A DNA stretch of 64,000 bases, taken from contig NZ_QOLA01000011.1 of assembly GCF_003324565.1 (NCBI RefSeq), forward strand, positions 62,001 to 126,000, read 5' to 3'. Positions 42,848 to 52,222 of the stretch are shown in pieces; the stretch's first letter is position 1, and every line of letters begins with the position of its first letter. Under the pieces are notes generated by a model. That model worked only from the letters and a program-made list of their open reading frames with translations. It was not told the DNA's origin and made no database searches. Both the position numbers and the translations under genes were made by a program. The stretch comes from Streptomyces sp. SDr-06. GTDB taxonomy: Bacteria; Actinomycetota; Actinomycetes; Streptomycetales; Streptomycetaceae.

Positions 42848-43807
42848 TCAGACGCTGGCGGCGGCCTTCTCGCTGTCGGCGAGGGCGGCCAGGAAGCGCT
42901 CGGCGTCGAGGGCGGCGGAGCAGCCCGTACCGGCGGCCGTGATGGCCTGCCGGTAGGTGTGGTCGACGACGTCGCCGGCGCCGAAGACACCCGTCAGGTT
43001 GGTGCGGGTCGAGGGGGCCTCGACCTTCAGATAACCCTCGTCGTCCAGGTCGAGCTGACCCTTGAAGAGCTCGGTGCGCGGGTCGTGGCCCACGGCGATG
43101 AACAGACCCGTGACCGGCAGCTCCGAGGTGGCGCCGGTCTTGGTGTTCCGCAGTGTCAGACCGGAGAGCTTCTGGTCACCGTGGATCTCGGCGACCTCGC
43201 TGTCCCAGGCGAACTTGATCTTCTCGTCGGAGAAGGCACGCTCCTGCATCGCCTTCGAGGCGCGCAGGCTGTCCCGGCGGTGGACGATCGTGACCGACTT
43301 GGCGAAGCGCGAGAGGAAGGTCGCCTCCTCCATCGCGGTGTCGCCGCCGCCGACCACGGCGATGTCCTGGTCCTTGAAGAAGAAGCCGTCACACGTGGCG
43401 CACCAGGAGACACCGCGGCCGGACAGCTTGTCCTCGTTGGGCAGGCCCAGCTTGCGGTGCTGCGAACCGGTGGTGACGATGACGGCCTTGGCGCGGTGAA
43501 CGGTGCCCGCGGTGTCCGTGACGGTCTTGATGTCGCCGGTCAGGTCGACGGCGACGATGTCGTCCGGTACCAGCTCGGCGCCGAAGCGCTCGGCCTGGCC
43601 TCGCATGTTGTCCATGAGCTCCGGGCCCATGATGCCGTCCTGGAAGCCCGGGAAGTTCTCCACTTCGGTGGTGTTCATCAGCGCACCGCCGGCGGTGACG
43701 GCGCCCTCGAACACCAGCGGCTTCAGCGACGCACGTGCGGTGTACAGCGCGGCTGTGTATCCGGCCGGCCCCGAGCCAATGATGATCACGTTACGGACGT
43801 CGCTCAC
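42848..43807 (-). CDS. trxB: Thioredoxin-disulfide reductase
   Basis: 319 aa NADPH-dependent flavoprotein. FAD-binding IIIGSGPAGYTAALYTARA, redox motif SWCATCDGFFF, NADPH-binding VVGGGDTAMEEATFLSRFA, and the second FAD motif GVFGAGDVVDHTYRQA. It reduces thioredoxin made by the next gene. GTG start at 43,807; the 140-base gap to the anti-sigma gene should contain its promoter. In S. coelicolor the trx genes respond to disulfide stress via SigR, but I did not identify a SigR promoter here. Confidence 0.97.
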   Translation of the reverse strand: MSDVRNVIIIGSGPAGYTAALYTARASLKPLVFEGAVTAGGALMNTTEVENFPGFQDGIMGPELMDNMRGQAERFGAELVPDDIVAVDLTGDIKTVTDTAGTVHRAKAVIVTTGSQHRKLGLPNEDKLSGRGVSWCATCDGFFFKDQDIAVVGGGDTAMEEATFLSRFAKSVTIVHRRDSLRASKAMQERAFSDEKIKFAWDSEVAEIHGDQKLSGLTLRNTKTGATSELPVTGLFIAVGHDPRTELFKGQLDLDDEGYLKVEAPSTRTNLTGVFGAGDVVDHTYRQAITAAGTGCSAALDAERFLAALADSEKAAASV

Positions 43808-43947
43808 GGGTTTCTTCCTCGTCTCTGCGGACTGCCTACTGCCTGTCGGGGCCCCGGTCCAGGACTCTCACCCCACCCAACGGATCCTACGGGGGATGCA
43901 TTCCCGAGCCGGACCGGCGGCGCGGAGACCCGGCCGGCCGCGAGCTC

Positions 43948-44910
43948 TCAGCGACGCGGATAGGAGTGCGTCAGGAGCAGCTTCCCCGCGGCGGGGGAAC
44001 CGGAGCTCTCGCAGCCCGCTTCGACGATGTACGCGTCCACGTTCGCGGGATTCTCCTGGTCGGGGAGCACGACGAGATACACCTTGGCCCCGTTGTACGT
44101 GCCCTGCTCGGCCGCGAGCGGCGCTTGCGTGGGCCGACCCGTGCCCGCTTGGACGCAGGGCGGGACGCTGACGGCTGAGCGCAGGCTGTCCGAGGACTGC
44201 TCGTCGTTGGGCACGTTCTTGGTTGACGGGGCGATCTTCGCCGAGGGGGCGGTCTCAGCGATGTGGGGTCCGGGCGGGGACGTCAGCAGCGTGTGCACCC
44301 GTCCCTCGAGGGTGCCCGAGGAGTACACGGTGCCACCCGGGCTCGGTGTGGCGGACGTGGTGTGGTCGCCGCTGGCGGACGACGTGGGCGACGGGCTGTT
44401 CTGCGCGAAGAAGATTCCCGCGCCGACGGCTGCGGCACCGAGCACCGCGCCGAGCACGGCCACGCGGCGGCGGCGTGTCCTGGCGGCGCGGCCGGGTCCC
44501 GTCGCGGCCCGGCTGTGCCCGGCCGGGCGGTCGGCGGCCGACAGACCGGAGCCCGTGGCGACCTGCTCGGGCTCGGGGGCGGGTCCCCTTGTCGAAGCAG
44601 GTGTTTCACGTGAAACATGCGCGGTTTCACGCGCGGCGTCGTCGCCGGGAGCCGTGGCGTTCAGCAGTGCTTCGGCGGCGAGTGCCGCGTCGATACGCCC
44701 CGCGACATCGGCGGGCATGCGCTGGGGGCCGGGCAGGGTGCCGAGCAGATCCCGGATTTCCTCCAGGGAGGCCCGTACGTCGGCGCAGAGCGCGCAGTCC
44801 TCCAGGTGCTGGCGGATGTCCGCGGTGCGGGACGGCGGGAGAACGCCCTCGGTGAGTTCGGAGATCTCCGAGACGTCCGGGTGTTGTGTCGTTCCGGTCG
44901 TGGATGTCAC
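43948..44910 (-). CDS. Membrane anti-sigma factor with zinc-finger-like N-terminus (SigM partner)
   Basis: 320 aa. An N-terminal anti-sigma domain carries the HxxxCxxC zinc motif as HLEDCALC (about residues 35-42). A Pro/Ala-rich linker contains a VSRET peptide encoded by parS, a basic stretch precedes one transmembrane helix (about 165-185, VAVLGAVLGAAAVGAGIFFA), and an external Ser/Pro-rich region ends in a globular part with cysteines. It should hold SigM inactive at the membrane. The GTG start overlaps the sigM stop by four bases, the usual sigma/anti-sigma coupling; orthologous in position to mycobacterial RsmA. Confidence 0.9.
   Translation of the reverse strand: MTSTTGTTQHPDVSEISELTEGVLPPSRTADIRQHLEDCALCADVRASLEEIRDLLGTLPGPQRMPADVAGRIDAALAAEALLNATAPGDDAARETAHVSRETPASTRGPAPEPEQVATGSGLSAADRPAGHSRAATGPGRAARTRRRRVAVLGAVLGAAAVGAGIFFAQNSPSPTSSASGDHTTSATPSPGGTVYSSGTLEGRVHTLLTSPPGPHIAETAPSAKIAPSTKNVPNDEQSSDSLRSAVSVPPCVQAGTGRPTQAPLAAEQGTYNGAKVYLVVLPDQENPANVDAYIVEAGCESSGSPAAGKLLLTHSYPRR
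44603..44616. other. parS site 7, inside the anti-sigma gene
   Basis: Exact GTTTCACGTGAAAC; on the gene's strand it encodes Val-Ser-Arg-Glu-Thr in the disordered linker, as in ParA and ParB. Confidence 0.95.
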
Positions 44911-45611
44911 GCGTTCCCACCTCCGCCCTTCACAGCAGCCGAATCGCTCGGTCCTGCGTCGTTTGTGCCCGTCGCAGGTGGGACGGATGTCCCCGGCGTC
45001 CGGTTCCTTCCCCCGCCGGACTCCTCGCTACCCTCCGCATCAGCGCGCAGATGAGTGAGCAGAGGCAACAGTCGTGCTCGCCCCCGGGCACAGCGGCTCT
45101 TCACCGTGCCGGTGGGCACGTCGAGCATGCGGGCGGCCTCCGCCACGGGGTAGCCCTGCATGTCGACGAGGACGAGTGCGGCCCGCTGGTCCGGTGGAAG
45201 GGTGCCCAGCGCTTCGATGAGCTGGCGGTGGAGGTCCTGCCGCTCGGCAGGGGCCTCGGCCGACTCGTGCGGCTCGATGAGCTGCTCCAGGCGCTCGGTG
45301 TCGTCGACCGGAGACGTCTTGCGGGAGGCCGCCTTGCGGGCCCGGTCGAGGCAGGCGTTCACCGTGATGCGGTGGAGCCACGTGGTGACGGCCGACTGGC
45401 CGCGGAAGGTGTGGGCGGCCCGGTAGGCGGAGACGAGGGCGTCCTGGACGGCGTCAGCGGCCTCCTCGCGATCGCCCAGCGTGCGCAGCGCCACCGCCCA
45501 GAGCCGGTCGCGGTGACGCCGCACGATCTCACCGAAGGCGTCGGGGTCGCCGTCGACATGGCGGGCCAGGAGATCCTGATCGCCGAGGTCGCGCCATGTG
45601 GCCTCGTCCAA
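44907..45611 (-). CDS. sigM: ECF sigma factor SigM
   Basis: 234 aa. Region 2 covers about residues 15-85 (DPDAFGEIVRRHRDRLWAVA, then DREEAADAVQDALVSAYRAA) and region 4 about 130-180 (LPPDQRAALVLVDMQGYPVA, then GTVKSRCARGRARL). A Gly/Ser/Thr-rich tail of about 45 residues follows. ECF factors redirect RNA polymerase to stress promoters; gene order trxA-trxB-anti-sigma-sigM-pseudokinase-murJ matches mycobacteria. The start is a TTG at 45,611 with GGGGGAGG about 8 bases upstream; no better start is in frame. Confidence 0.93.
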   Translation of the reverse strand: MDEATWRDLGDQDLLARHVDGDPDAFGEIVRRHRDRLWAVALRTLGDREEAADAVQDALVSAYRAAHTFRGQSAVTTWLHRITVNACLDRARKAASRKTSPVDDTERLEQLIEPHESAEAPAERQDLHRQLIEALGTLPPDQRAALVLVDMQGYPVAEAARMLDVPTGTVKSRCARGRARLLPLLTHLRADAEGSEESGGGRNRTPGTSVPPATGTNDAGPSDSAAVKGGGGNA

Positions 45612-45636
45612 CGGTGAGCCTCCCCCTGCCGTCCGG

Positions 45637-47409
45637 TCAGCCGGCGAACTTCACGTCGGTGATGGCCTGCTTGAAGCCCGCGCTGCTGTAGTCGTCCTGA
45701 GGCGAGTCCGGCATCGCCGTCATCCAGAGCAGCACGTACTGCGACTTGACCGGGGTGCTCGCCTTCAGATCGGCCTTGGTACCACTGGTCTTGACCGTGG
45801 CGATCTTCTTCATCGACTTGACCGGGGTCGACGGGGAGAGCGAGTCGGCCGCGTACAGCGTGATCGTGGTGTGATCTCCGCCGTAGCGCAACAGTATCGA
45901 CGCGCTCGAGATGTCCTGGGGCGAGCCGAGGTCGTAGACGATACCGACGCCGGCCTTCACCGACGGCGCCAGGTCGGGGCCGTCGTTGAAGCGCCGGGTG
46001 CGCCAATAGGTCGACCTGTCGCCGTCGTAGGTGTTCTTCACATCCGCGGCGTTCTGCGGTGACCCGTCCGGCGCGTACTCCTGCGCATCCTGGATCTTGA
46101 TCGGCACGGGAGCCTTCGGCTTGTCCCCGTCGTTGCCGTGGTCCGTGGTCTGCGTGTTCCCGGTCTCGTTGGACCCGCCCTTGTCGCGGTGGAGCAGGGC
46201 GTCGGCCAGCTGCCAGCTGCCCAGGCCCAGCGCGGCGATCAGGAGCGCCGAGACGGTCCACTTGAGCGCCTTGCCGGTGCGGCCCTGGAGCGCTGGGGGC
46301 GGGGGCGCCACGGGCTGGGTGACGGAGGGACCGGGGCCGACGGCCGGGCGGCCGTACGTCCCCTGTTGGTAGGTGGTCCGCTGGTACTCGGGCGGCGCCG
46401 TGAAGGCGGGCTCCGGCGGGCGGATGCGCGGCATCTCCCCGACGGCCTTGACCAGCTCGTCCGGGGTGGTGCAGGGCGGCTCCTGGCGGGACGCGGTGGC
46501 CCCGTCGTTGACGAGGGCTCGCATGGCGAGTTCGGACAGGCCCCGGTGGACGCCCGCCCGTACCTGGTCGGGAGCGATCAGGCCGACGCCCTTGGGCAGC
46601 CCGTGCAGACCGTAGGCGTCGCTCTCGTAGGGCCAGCGCTGGGTCAGCACGGCGTACAGCAGCGCGCCAATGGCCTCGGTGTCGGTGCGCTGCGGGGTGT
46701 CGGAGCTGATGCCGCGCAGCGCGGCGGCGACGGCGAGGCCACGGATGCGGTACTGCCCCGTCGAGGTCCGCAGGACCGCGCTCGGGGTGAGCCTGAGGTG
46801 GGCCAGTCCCTCGCGGTGGGCGGCGGCCATGGCCTGGGAGACCTGCGTGACCATCTGGTACGCGTCGTGCGCCTCCAGCGGGCCGAGCGCCAGCAGGGCC
46901 GTGAGCTCGGTGGCGTCCGGGAGCCACTCGTGGACGACGTAGACGAGGTCGTTCTCCTCGACGGCGTCCAGGACCTGCACGAAGCGCGGGTCGCCGAGCA
47001 GCGCGGAGGAGCGAGCGGCCGCCAGGACGGAGCGGGCCCGGGGATGGTCGGCGGGCAGCAGGTGGACGCCCACGGCCCGGCGGAGCTTCTCGTCGACCGC
47101 ACGCCAGCTGCTGAAACCGTCCAGACGGGTGACGCACTCCTCGAGGCGGTAGCGTCTGGCCAGCTTGTGGCCGCTGTGCAGTTCGGGCGTCGCGATGGAC
47201 GGCTCGGTGGCCTTGCGCTCGCCTCCGGCGCCGTTCGTGCTCTGCTCCGCCGTGTCGATGGACTCCGTCACCCCGTCGGTCGTCGCCTTGTCCGCCTTGG
47301 CGGTCAGCGGGTTGTCGCCGCTGTTGTCGGCCACGTCGACGGCAGCCGTGCTACGTTCCGCCACCGTCGCTCCTGCCTCCCCATCCGTTGCGTGCTGTAG
47401 GCCAGCCAT
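45637..47409 (-). CDS. Membrane pseudokinase with C-terminal discoidin-like domain (MurJ-associated)
   Basis: 590 aa. After a 75-residue disordered acidic tail, a protein-kinase-like domain (about 80-335) has lost its catalytic signatures: the VAIK lysine region reads VGVHLL and the HRDxKPxN loop reads HLRLTPSAV. A Pro-rich linker and one transmembrane helix (about 390-410) lead to an external beta-sandwich (about 440-590) resembling F5/8 or NPCBM carbohydrate-binding domains (NTYDGDRSTYWRT, YDLGSPQDISSASILLRYGG). In M. tuberculosis the same modules are fused to the end of MviN/MurJ, and FhaA binds the pseudokinase. Here they are a separate gene between sigM and murJ. Confidence 0.9.
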   Translation of the reverse strand: MAGLQHATDGEAGATVAERSTAAVDVADNSGDNPLTAKADKATTDGVTESIDTAEQSTNGAGGERKATEPSIATPELHSGHKLARRYRLEECVTRLDGFSSWRAVDEKLRRAVGVHLLPADHPRARSVLAAARSSALLGDPRFVQVLDAVEENDLVYVVHEWLPDATELTALLALGPLEAHDAYQMVTQVSQAMAAAHREGLAHLRLTPSAVLRTSTGQYRIRGLAVAAALRGISSDTPQRTDTEAIGALLYAVLTQRWPYESDAYGLHGLPKGVGLIAPDQVRAGVHRGLSELAMRALVNDGATASRQEPPCTTPDELVKAVGEMPRIRPPEPAFTAPPEYQRTTYQQGTYGRPAVGPGPSVTQPVAPPPPALQGRTGKALKWTVSALLIAALGLGSWQLADALLHRDKGGSNETGNTQTTDHGNDGDKPKAPVPIKIQDAQEYAPDGSPQNAADVKNTYDGDRSTYWRTRRFNDGPDLAPSVKAGVGIVYDLGSPQDISSASILLRYGGDHTTITLYAADSLSPSTPVKSMKKIATVKTSGTKADLKASTPVKSQYVLLWMTAMPDSPQDDYSSAGFKQAITDVKFAG

Positions 47410-47492
47410 GCAAAGTCATGCCAATTGTGCCCACAGTCCGGCACTATGCACGACACGCGGTGGCCGACGATGGTTGTGCGCGGGCTCCGGCC

Positions 47493-49661
47493 TCAGCGGC
47501 CGAGCCGCCCACGCACCATGCCGACCATGGCGTTCAGCTCTTCGATGCGCATGCGCTTGGCCGCGACGAAGAAGACTCCCAGCAGGACGCCACCGCCGAC
47601 GACCAGTGCCACGACCGATCCTCCGGCGCCCTCGCCCAGGAACTTCAGCAGACCGAAGCCCACCGCGCCACCGGCCACGGCGGCCGGCACGGCGGCGAGG
47701 CAGAGGCGGGCGTACGTACGAAGGACGTGCGGGCCGTCCAGGTCGCCACCCAGCCGGTTGCGCAGCCGCCGCCAGGCCACCCCGACGCCCACGGCGTAGG
47801 CCAGGCCGTACGCGGCGGCCATGCCCACGACCGCCCATCGGGCGGGCAGGACTACGTAGCAGACGGCCGAGACCGCCGCGTTGACGGCGGCCACGATGAC
47901 CGTGTTGTAGAAGGGCGTGCGCGTGTCCTCGTACGCGTAGAAGCCGCGCAGGACGACGTACTGCACGGAGTACGGGATCAGACCGAGGGCGAACGCCATC
48001 AGGATGAAGCCCATGGACTGGGCGGCCTGGACGCCGCTGGAGGCGTACAGCAGGGTGCACATGGGGACGCCGAGCGCGAGGAACGCGAAGGCGACCGGCA
48101 CGATCGCGACCGCCGAGTTCCGCAGACCCTGCGAGATGTCGTCCCGGACGGCGCCGGGGTCGTTGTCGTGCGCGGCACGGGAGATGCGCGGCAGCAGCGC
48201 CGCCATGACCGAGACGGTGATGATGGCCTGCGGCATGCCCCAGATCAGCTGGGCGTTCGAGTAGGCGAGGAAGCCGGCGCCGGAGCGCCCCGACTCCTTG
48301 CCCGCCGCCGTGGCGAGCCGGGTGACGACGATGACTCCGGCCTGGTTGGCGAGCACGAACATGACGGTCCACTTGGCGAGCTTGACCGTCTTGCCGAGCC
48401 CGTGGCCCTTCCAGTCGAAGCGCGGCCGGAAGCGGAAGCCGGTCTCCCGGAGGTAGGGAAGCATCGCCAGGGCCTGTACGACCAGGCCGAGCAGGGTGCC
48501 GATGCCGAGCAGCCGGACGCCCTCGTGCGGGATCGTCTGGACCCCCATGTGGGACTCGGCGGAGGTGCCGTAGACCCAGATGAACAGCCCGAACGTGCAG
48601 ATCATCACGATGTTGTTGAGGACCGGCGTCCACATCATCGCGCCGAACTTGCCGCGGGCGTTGAGGATCTGGCCCATCACCACGTGCACACCCATGAAGA
48701 AGATCGTGGGCAGGCAGTAGCGGGCGAACGTGACGGCGACGCTGTTGGCGGCCGCGTCGTTGCCGATGGTCGGCGACATCAGCTGGATCAGCAGCGGGGC
48801 GCCGAGCACGGCGAGGGTGACGATGGTGCCGAGCGCGACCATGACGAGCGTAAGGAGGCGGTTGGCGTAGGCCTCGCCGCCGTCCTCGTCGTCCTTCATG
48901 GAACGCACCAGCTGGGGCACGAACACGGAGTTCAGGCCGCCGCCGACGGTGAGGATGTAGATCATCGTCGGCAGGGTCAGCGCGATGGTGAACGTGTCAC
49001 CGAGCAGGGCGGCACCCAGCGCGGCGGTGATCACCAGGCTGCGTACGAAGCCGGTGAGCCGGGACACCAGGGTGCCCGCGGCCATCACGGCGCTGGACTT
49101 CATCAGGCTGGAGGCGCGCCCGGCCGGCTTCGGGGCGGGCGCGGGGGCCGGCTCCGGCGCGGCGGGCGCCGGGGGCTGGCCCGCCTGCTGCTGGTCCCGG
49201 TAGAGGTGGGCGAACGCGTCCTGCTCGGGCAGTTCCTCACCCGCCTGGGTGACCAGGTCGTCAAGGCCCACGAACTGCGTGGTCCGCGCGTCGTCGCCGT
49301 ACGGCAGGTGCCGCGAGGGCCCTTCGGGCTCGGGCGGCGGGGTCTGCGCCCAGATGCGCGGGTCGGGCGCGTACTGCTGGGCGGCGGGCTGCTGGTAGAG
49401 CGGCGGCTGCTCGGCGTAGGTGCCCGGGGGCGGCGGGGGGTGCGCGGCGCGGTCGTACAGCGCCTCCGTCACCGGGTCCTGGGCGGACAGGTCCTGCGAC
49501 CGGTACGGGTCGTAGGCGTAGGCCTCCTGGACGTACGGGTCAGGCGCGGCCTGCGGCGGCGGGACCTGCCCGGGCTGGGCGGGTGCCGGGGGCATGCCCC
49601 CGGAGGGCGCGGCACCGCTGCCAGCGCCCTGCCCACGGTCACCGTCGTACGGCGCGTTCAT
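47493..49661 (-). CDS. murJ: MurJ lipid II flippase with long N-terminal cytoplasmic tail
   Basis: 722 aa. About 190 residues of Pro/Gln/Gly/Tyr-rich disordered tail precede 14 predicted membrane helices of the MOP-superfamily flippase (SSAVMAAGTLVSRLTGFVRS starts the core). It moves lipid II to the outer face of the membrane for use by the SEDS and PBP enzymes. ATG 49,661 has GAGGTGGGG upstream. Unlike mycobacterial MviN it ends after the membrane domain; the pseudokinase part is the next gene, 83 bases downstream. Confidence 0.95.
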   Translation of the reverse strand: MNAPYDGDRGQGAGSGAAPSGGMPPAPAQPGQVPPPQAAPDPYVQEAYAYDPYRSQDLSAQDPVTEALYDRAAHPPPPPGTYAEQPPLYQQPAAQQYAPDPRIWAQTPPPEPEGPSRHLPYGDDARTTQFVGLDDLVTQAGEELPEQDAFAHLYRDQQQAGQPPAPAAPEPAPAPAPKPAGRASSLMKSSAVMAAGTLVSRLTGFVRSLVITAALGAALLGDTFTIALTLPTMIYILTVGGGLNSVFVPQLVRSMKDDEDGGEAYANRLLTLVMVALGTIVTLAVLGAPLLIQLMSPTIGNDAAANSVAVTFARYCLPTIFFMGVHVVMGQILNARGKFGAMMWTPVLNNIVMICTFGLFIWVYGTSAESHMGVQTIPHEGVRLLGIGTLLGLVVQALAMLPYLRETGFRFRPRFDWKGHGLGKTVKLAKWTVMFVLANQAGVIVVTRLATAAGKESGRSGAGFLAYSNAQLIWGMPQAIITVSVMAALLPRISRAAHDNDPGAVRDDISQGLRNSAVAIVPVAFAFLALGVPMCTLLYASSGVQAAQSMGFILMAFALGLIPYSVQYVVLRGFYAYEDTRTPFYNTVIVAAVNAAVSAVCYVVLPARWAVVGMAAAYGLAYAVGVGVAWRRLRNRLGGDLDGPHVLRTYARLCLAAVPAAVAGGAVGFGLLKFLGEGAGGSVVALVVGGGVLLGVFFVAAKRMRIEELNAMVGMVRGRLGR

Positions 49662-49707
49662 GGTGTACCCCACCTCATCGTCCCCGGCCGACCGGCCACG
49701 ACATAGC

Positions 49708-52029
49708 TCAATGGTCCACTTTCTCACCCGGGCCGGGTGCGGCCCCGCTTTCCGGACCGGTGTCCGGTGTCGGGTCACTCGGCTGCCCGGGATCGGCGTC
49801 CGCCGAACCGTTCGACCGGCCGGGGCCGTCGTTTCCGTCGGACTCCTCGCGAGCCATGGCGCGCTTGCGGTGGGTGTACATCCTGATGCCGGCGAGCACC
49901 AGCAGGAGGACGCCGCCGGCGATGACCAGCATCACCGTCGGAGTGATCTCGGAGACCTGGACGGTGAACTCCATCGGTTCACCGTAAGGGGTCCCGTCCT
50001 CCGTGTAGAGCCGGGCGGTCACCGGGACGGGGCCGTTGGCGTTGGCGATGGCGGTGAACTTCACCGACTGGCTGCGGTCGCCGTCCACCTTGACCGGCTG
50101 TTCGCCGATCGCGTCGCCGTCCTCGCCCAGCTGGAGGCGGGTGGGACTCTTCGGCTGGAGTCTCAGCACCAGGTGGTCGACGCCCTGCACCAGCTTGTTC
50201 TGCACGGTGACGGCGATCGTCGCGCTGCGCCCCGACATGGTCGCCGTCGACTTCTGAATCAGGTGGACCTGGTCGGCCAGGCCGTTCAGGTAGAGCTGCA
50301 CTCCGGACCGGTAGTTCTGGGCGCCGCCCGAGTCGCCGCGCCAGGACGTCGACATCTCCCGGTTGATCGCGTTGCCGAAGGGCGTGACGACCCGGTCGGG
50401 CGCGGACAGGATGACCTTGAACCTGTCCAGGGTGCCCTGGGTGTTCTTCATGTCCTGGAAGGCGTCGAGTGGCAGCTCCTGCTGACGCAGGGCGTCCGGA
50501 TACGCACCCGTGCCGGGCACCTTCGTGTTGGCGAGCGGGTCGGGCTTGGCCGTGGCCGCCGCGGACAGGTCGAGGGGCTGGGTCCAGCGCTGCGGGTCCA
50601 GCGCGTGCAACGCGGCGGCCATCGTCTGCGCCTGGCTGACGGACGGCATCCGCTGGGGGGCGACGACGATGCTGCGCTGCTTGGTGCTGTCCTGAAGCGT
50701 GACCGCGAGGGTCTGCGCGAGGAACTCCTGCGCGGCCAGGGTCGAGGTGTCCGCCATGGACATGTCCCCCTGGAAGGCCGTGGAGAGCCGGGCGTCGGCC
50801 ACGATCGCGTTGGCGCCGACGCCGATCGGTCTCGTCGCCGTGGGCGCGTACGCGAGGGCGCTGTCCCGCAGGCTGTCACTGCGCGCGATCACGTTGTGTG
50901 CTCCGGCCGAGGTGGCCACGTCGATGATCGACGGGTCGACGGCGCCGTCCACGGGCCAGGAGTAGTCCACGGACGGTGTCACGTGCAGGATCGTGTCGAT
51001 GGTCTTCTGCGCGACCTCGGTGGCGCTCTGCAGGTGGCCCAGCGAGCCCGGAACGTCCCGGCCGTGGTGGGCGAGCGAGGCCAGGTCGGGGTCGGCGAAC
51101 GGGAGCGAGACGACCTTCTCGCCCTGGACGGCGGCCTCCAGCGAGCTCAGCCAGGCCTTGGCGGCATCCTGGCTGGTGCCGGTGACCAGGTTGTCGCCGA
51201 CCTTGATCTTGTAGTTGCGGGTCATCGCATCGACGGTGGCGAGCAGATCCGGGTCGATCACCCAGGTCACGGGCAGTTGCTTGCCCAGCGAGACCATCTG
51301 CTCCAGCCGCCCGCCGGGGCCGATGTCCCGCGCCAGCGAGTCGTCGGCGAAGACGGGCGTCTGCTGGGAGTCCGAGCCCGTCTGGGCCGTGAGGTGGGAC
51401 GAGGAGATCAGCGGCCACAGGAAGGTGAGCTGGCTCTTCTTGCCCTCGGTGGCCTCGGGCTGCCACGGCAGGAAGGTGCGCTGGATACCGAGCACCTGGT
51501 CGTACGGCTGGTTCGCGGTCTGACCCGAAAGGGACACGCCCAGCGGGTACACGCCGTCCTCGCCGAGGCCCAGCTTGGAGACCGGCACGGACAGCGTGAA
51601 GTCCTGGCTGACGCCCGCGCCCAGCTTGGCGAAATTGACCGTGGGGCCGTCCCCGACCTCCGCCGCGTCTATACCCGGCGAGTATCCCGTGCGGCCGGCC
51701 GTCTCCTCGATCGCGCTGCGCCCGGACAGCTTCGTTCCCACCCGGAGCCCCACATGGGCGCCGGTGACGGCCTGCTTGCCCTTGTTGGTCACCGTGCCGG
51801 AGATCGTCAGCGTGTCGCTCTTGACGGGCGCCTTGGGAGCCACCGAGTCGAGTGACACCTGGACGCTCTGGCCGCCCACCGCGTCCTCGGCCGCGTGCGC
51901 CGCCGGGGCGGCCGTGGCGGACAGCAGGCCCGCGAACAAGGGAGCGCCGACGAGCAGCGCCGCTGTGCGGCGCAGCCACCGGCTGGCAGGTGAGGGAGTC
52001 ATCCCCTGGAAATCTGCCGCCTCGGCCAC
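49708..52029 (-). CDS. DUF6049 family secreted, membrane-anchored protein
   Basis: 773 aa. N-terminal signal peptide (RWLRRTAALLVGAPLFAGLL, AHA cleavage region), a large external region with Ig-like beta domains (TISGTVTNKGKQAVTGAHVG near the start and KLVQGVDHLVLRLQPK near the end), one C-terminal transmembrane helix (about 705-725, TPTVMLVIAGGVLLLVLAGI) and a charged cytoplasmic tail. The family is encoded beside murJ in actinobacteria; its role is unknown but envelope-related. GTG 52,029 was chosen; ATG 52,002 has only an abutting AGGGG. Divergent from pcnA. Confidence 0.85.
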   Translation of the reverse strand: MAEAADFQGMTPSPASRWLRRTAALLVGAPLFAGLLSATAAPAAHAAEDAVGGQSVQVSLDSVAPKAPVKSDTLTISGTVTNKGKQAVTGAHVGLRVGTKLSGRSAIEETAGRTGYSPGIDAAEVGDGPTVNFAKLGAGVSQDFTLSVPVSKLGLGEDGVYPLGVSLSGQTANQPYDQVLGIQRTFLPWQPEATEGKKSQLTFLWPLISSSHLTAQTGSDSQQTPVFADDSLARDIGPGGRLEQMVSLGKQLPVTWVIDPDLLATVDAMTRNYKIKVGDNLVTGTSQDAAKAWLSSLEAAVQGEKVVSLPFADPDLASLAHHGRDVPGSLGHLQSATEVAQKTIDTILHVTPSVDYSWPVDGAVDPSIIDVATSAGAHNVIARSDSLRDSALAYAPTATRPIGVGANAIVADARLSTAFQGDMSMADTSTLAAQEFLAQTLAVTLQDSTKQRSIVVAPQRMPSVSQAQTMAAALHALDPQRWTQPLDLSAAATAKPDPLANTKVPGTGAYPDALRQQELPLDAFQDMKNTQGTLDRFKVILSAPDRVVTPFGNAINREMSTSWRGDSGGAQNYRSGVQLYLNGLADQVHLIQKSTATMSGRSATIAVTVQNKLVQGVDHLVLRLQPKSPTRLQLGEDGDAIGEQPVKVDGDRSQSVKFTAIANANGPVPVTARLYTEDGTPYGEPMEFTVQVSEITPTVMLVIAGGVLLLVLAGIRMYTHRKRAMAREESDGNDGPGRSNGSADADPGQPSDPTPDTGPESGAAPGPGEKVDH

Positions 52030-52222
52030 GCGCTCGCCCGTCCCTCGCTGTCGTCGCTGTCGGTTGCTGCGTCCACGCATGGTAACGATGCGGACTGCGG
52101 CGAAGTGCCGCGGACTGCTCCACATGATCGGAAGAGTGCCGTACCGACGGGAGCGCGGGCGTACCGGGGCCGGTGACAAACGATGACGTCCCGGTCGGCT
52201 GGGCCACGTACCCTTTTCTGTT

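Noticed and set aside
44622..44637. GGTTTCACGCGCGG next to parS site 7 as a second parS
   Set aside because: Only the left half matches GTTTCACGTGAAAC; the right half is not symmetrical.
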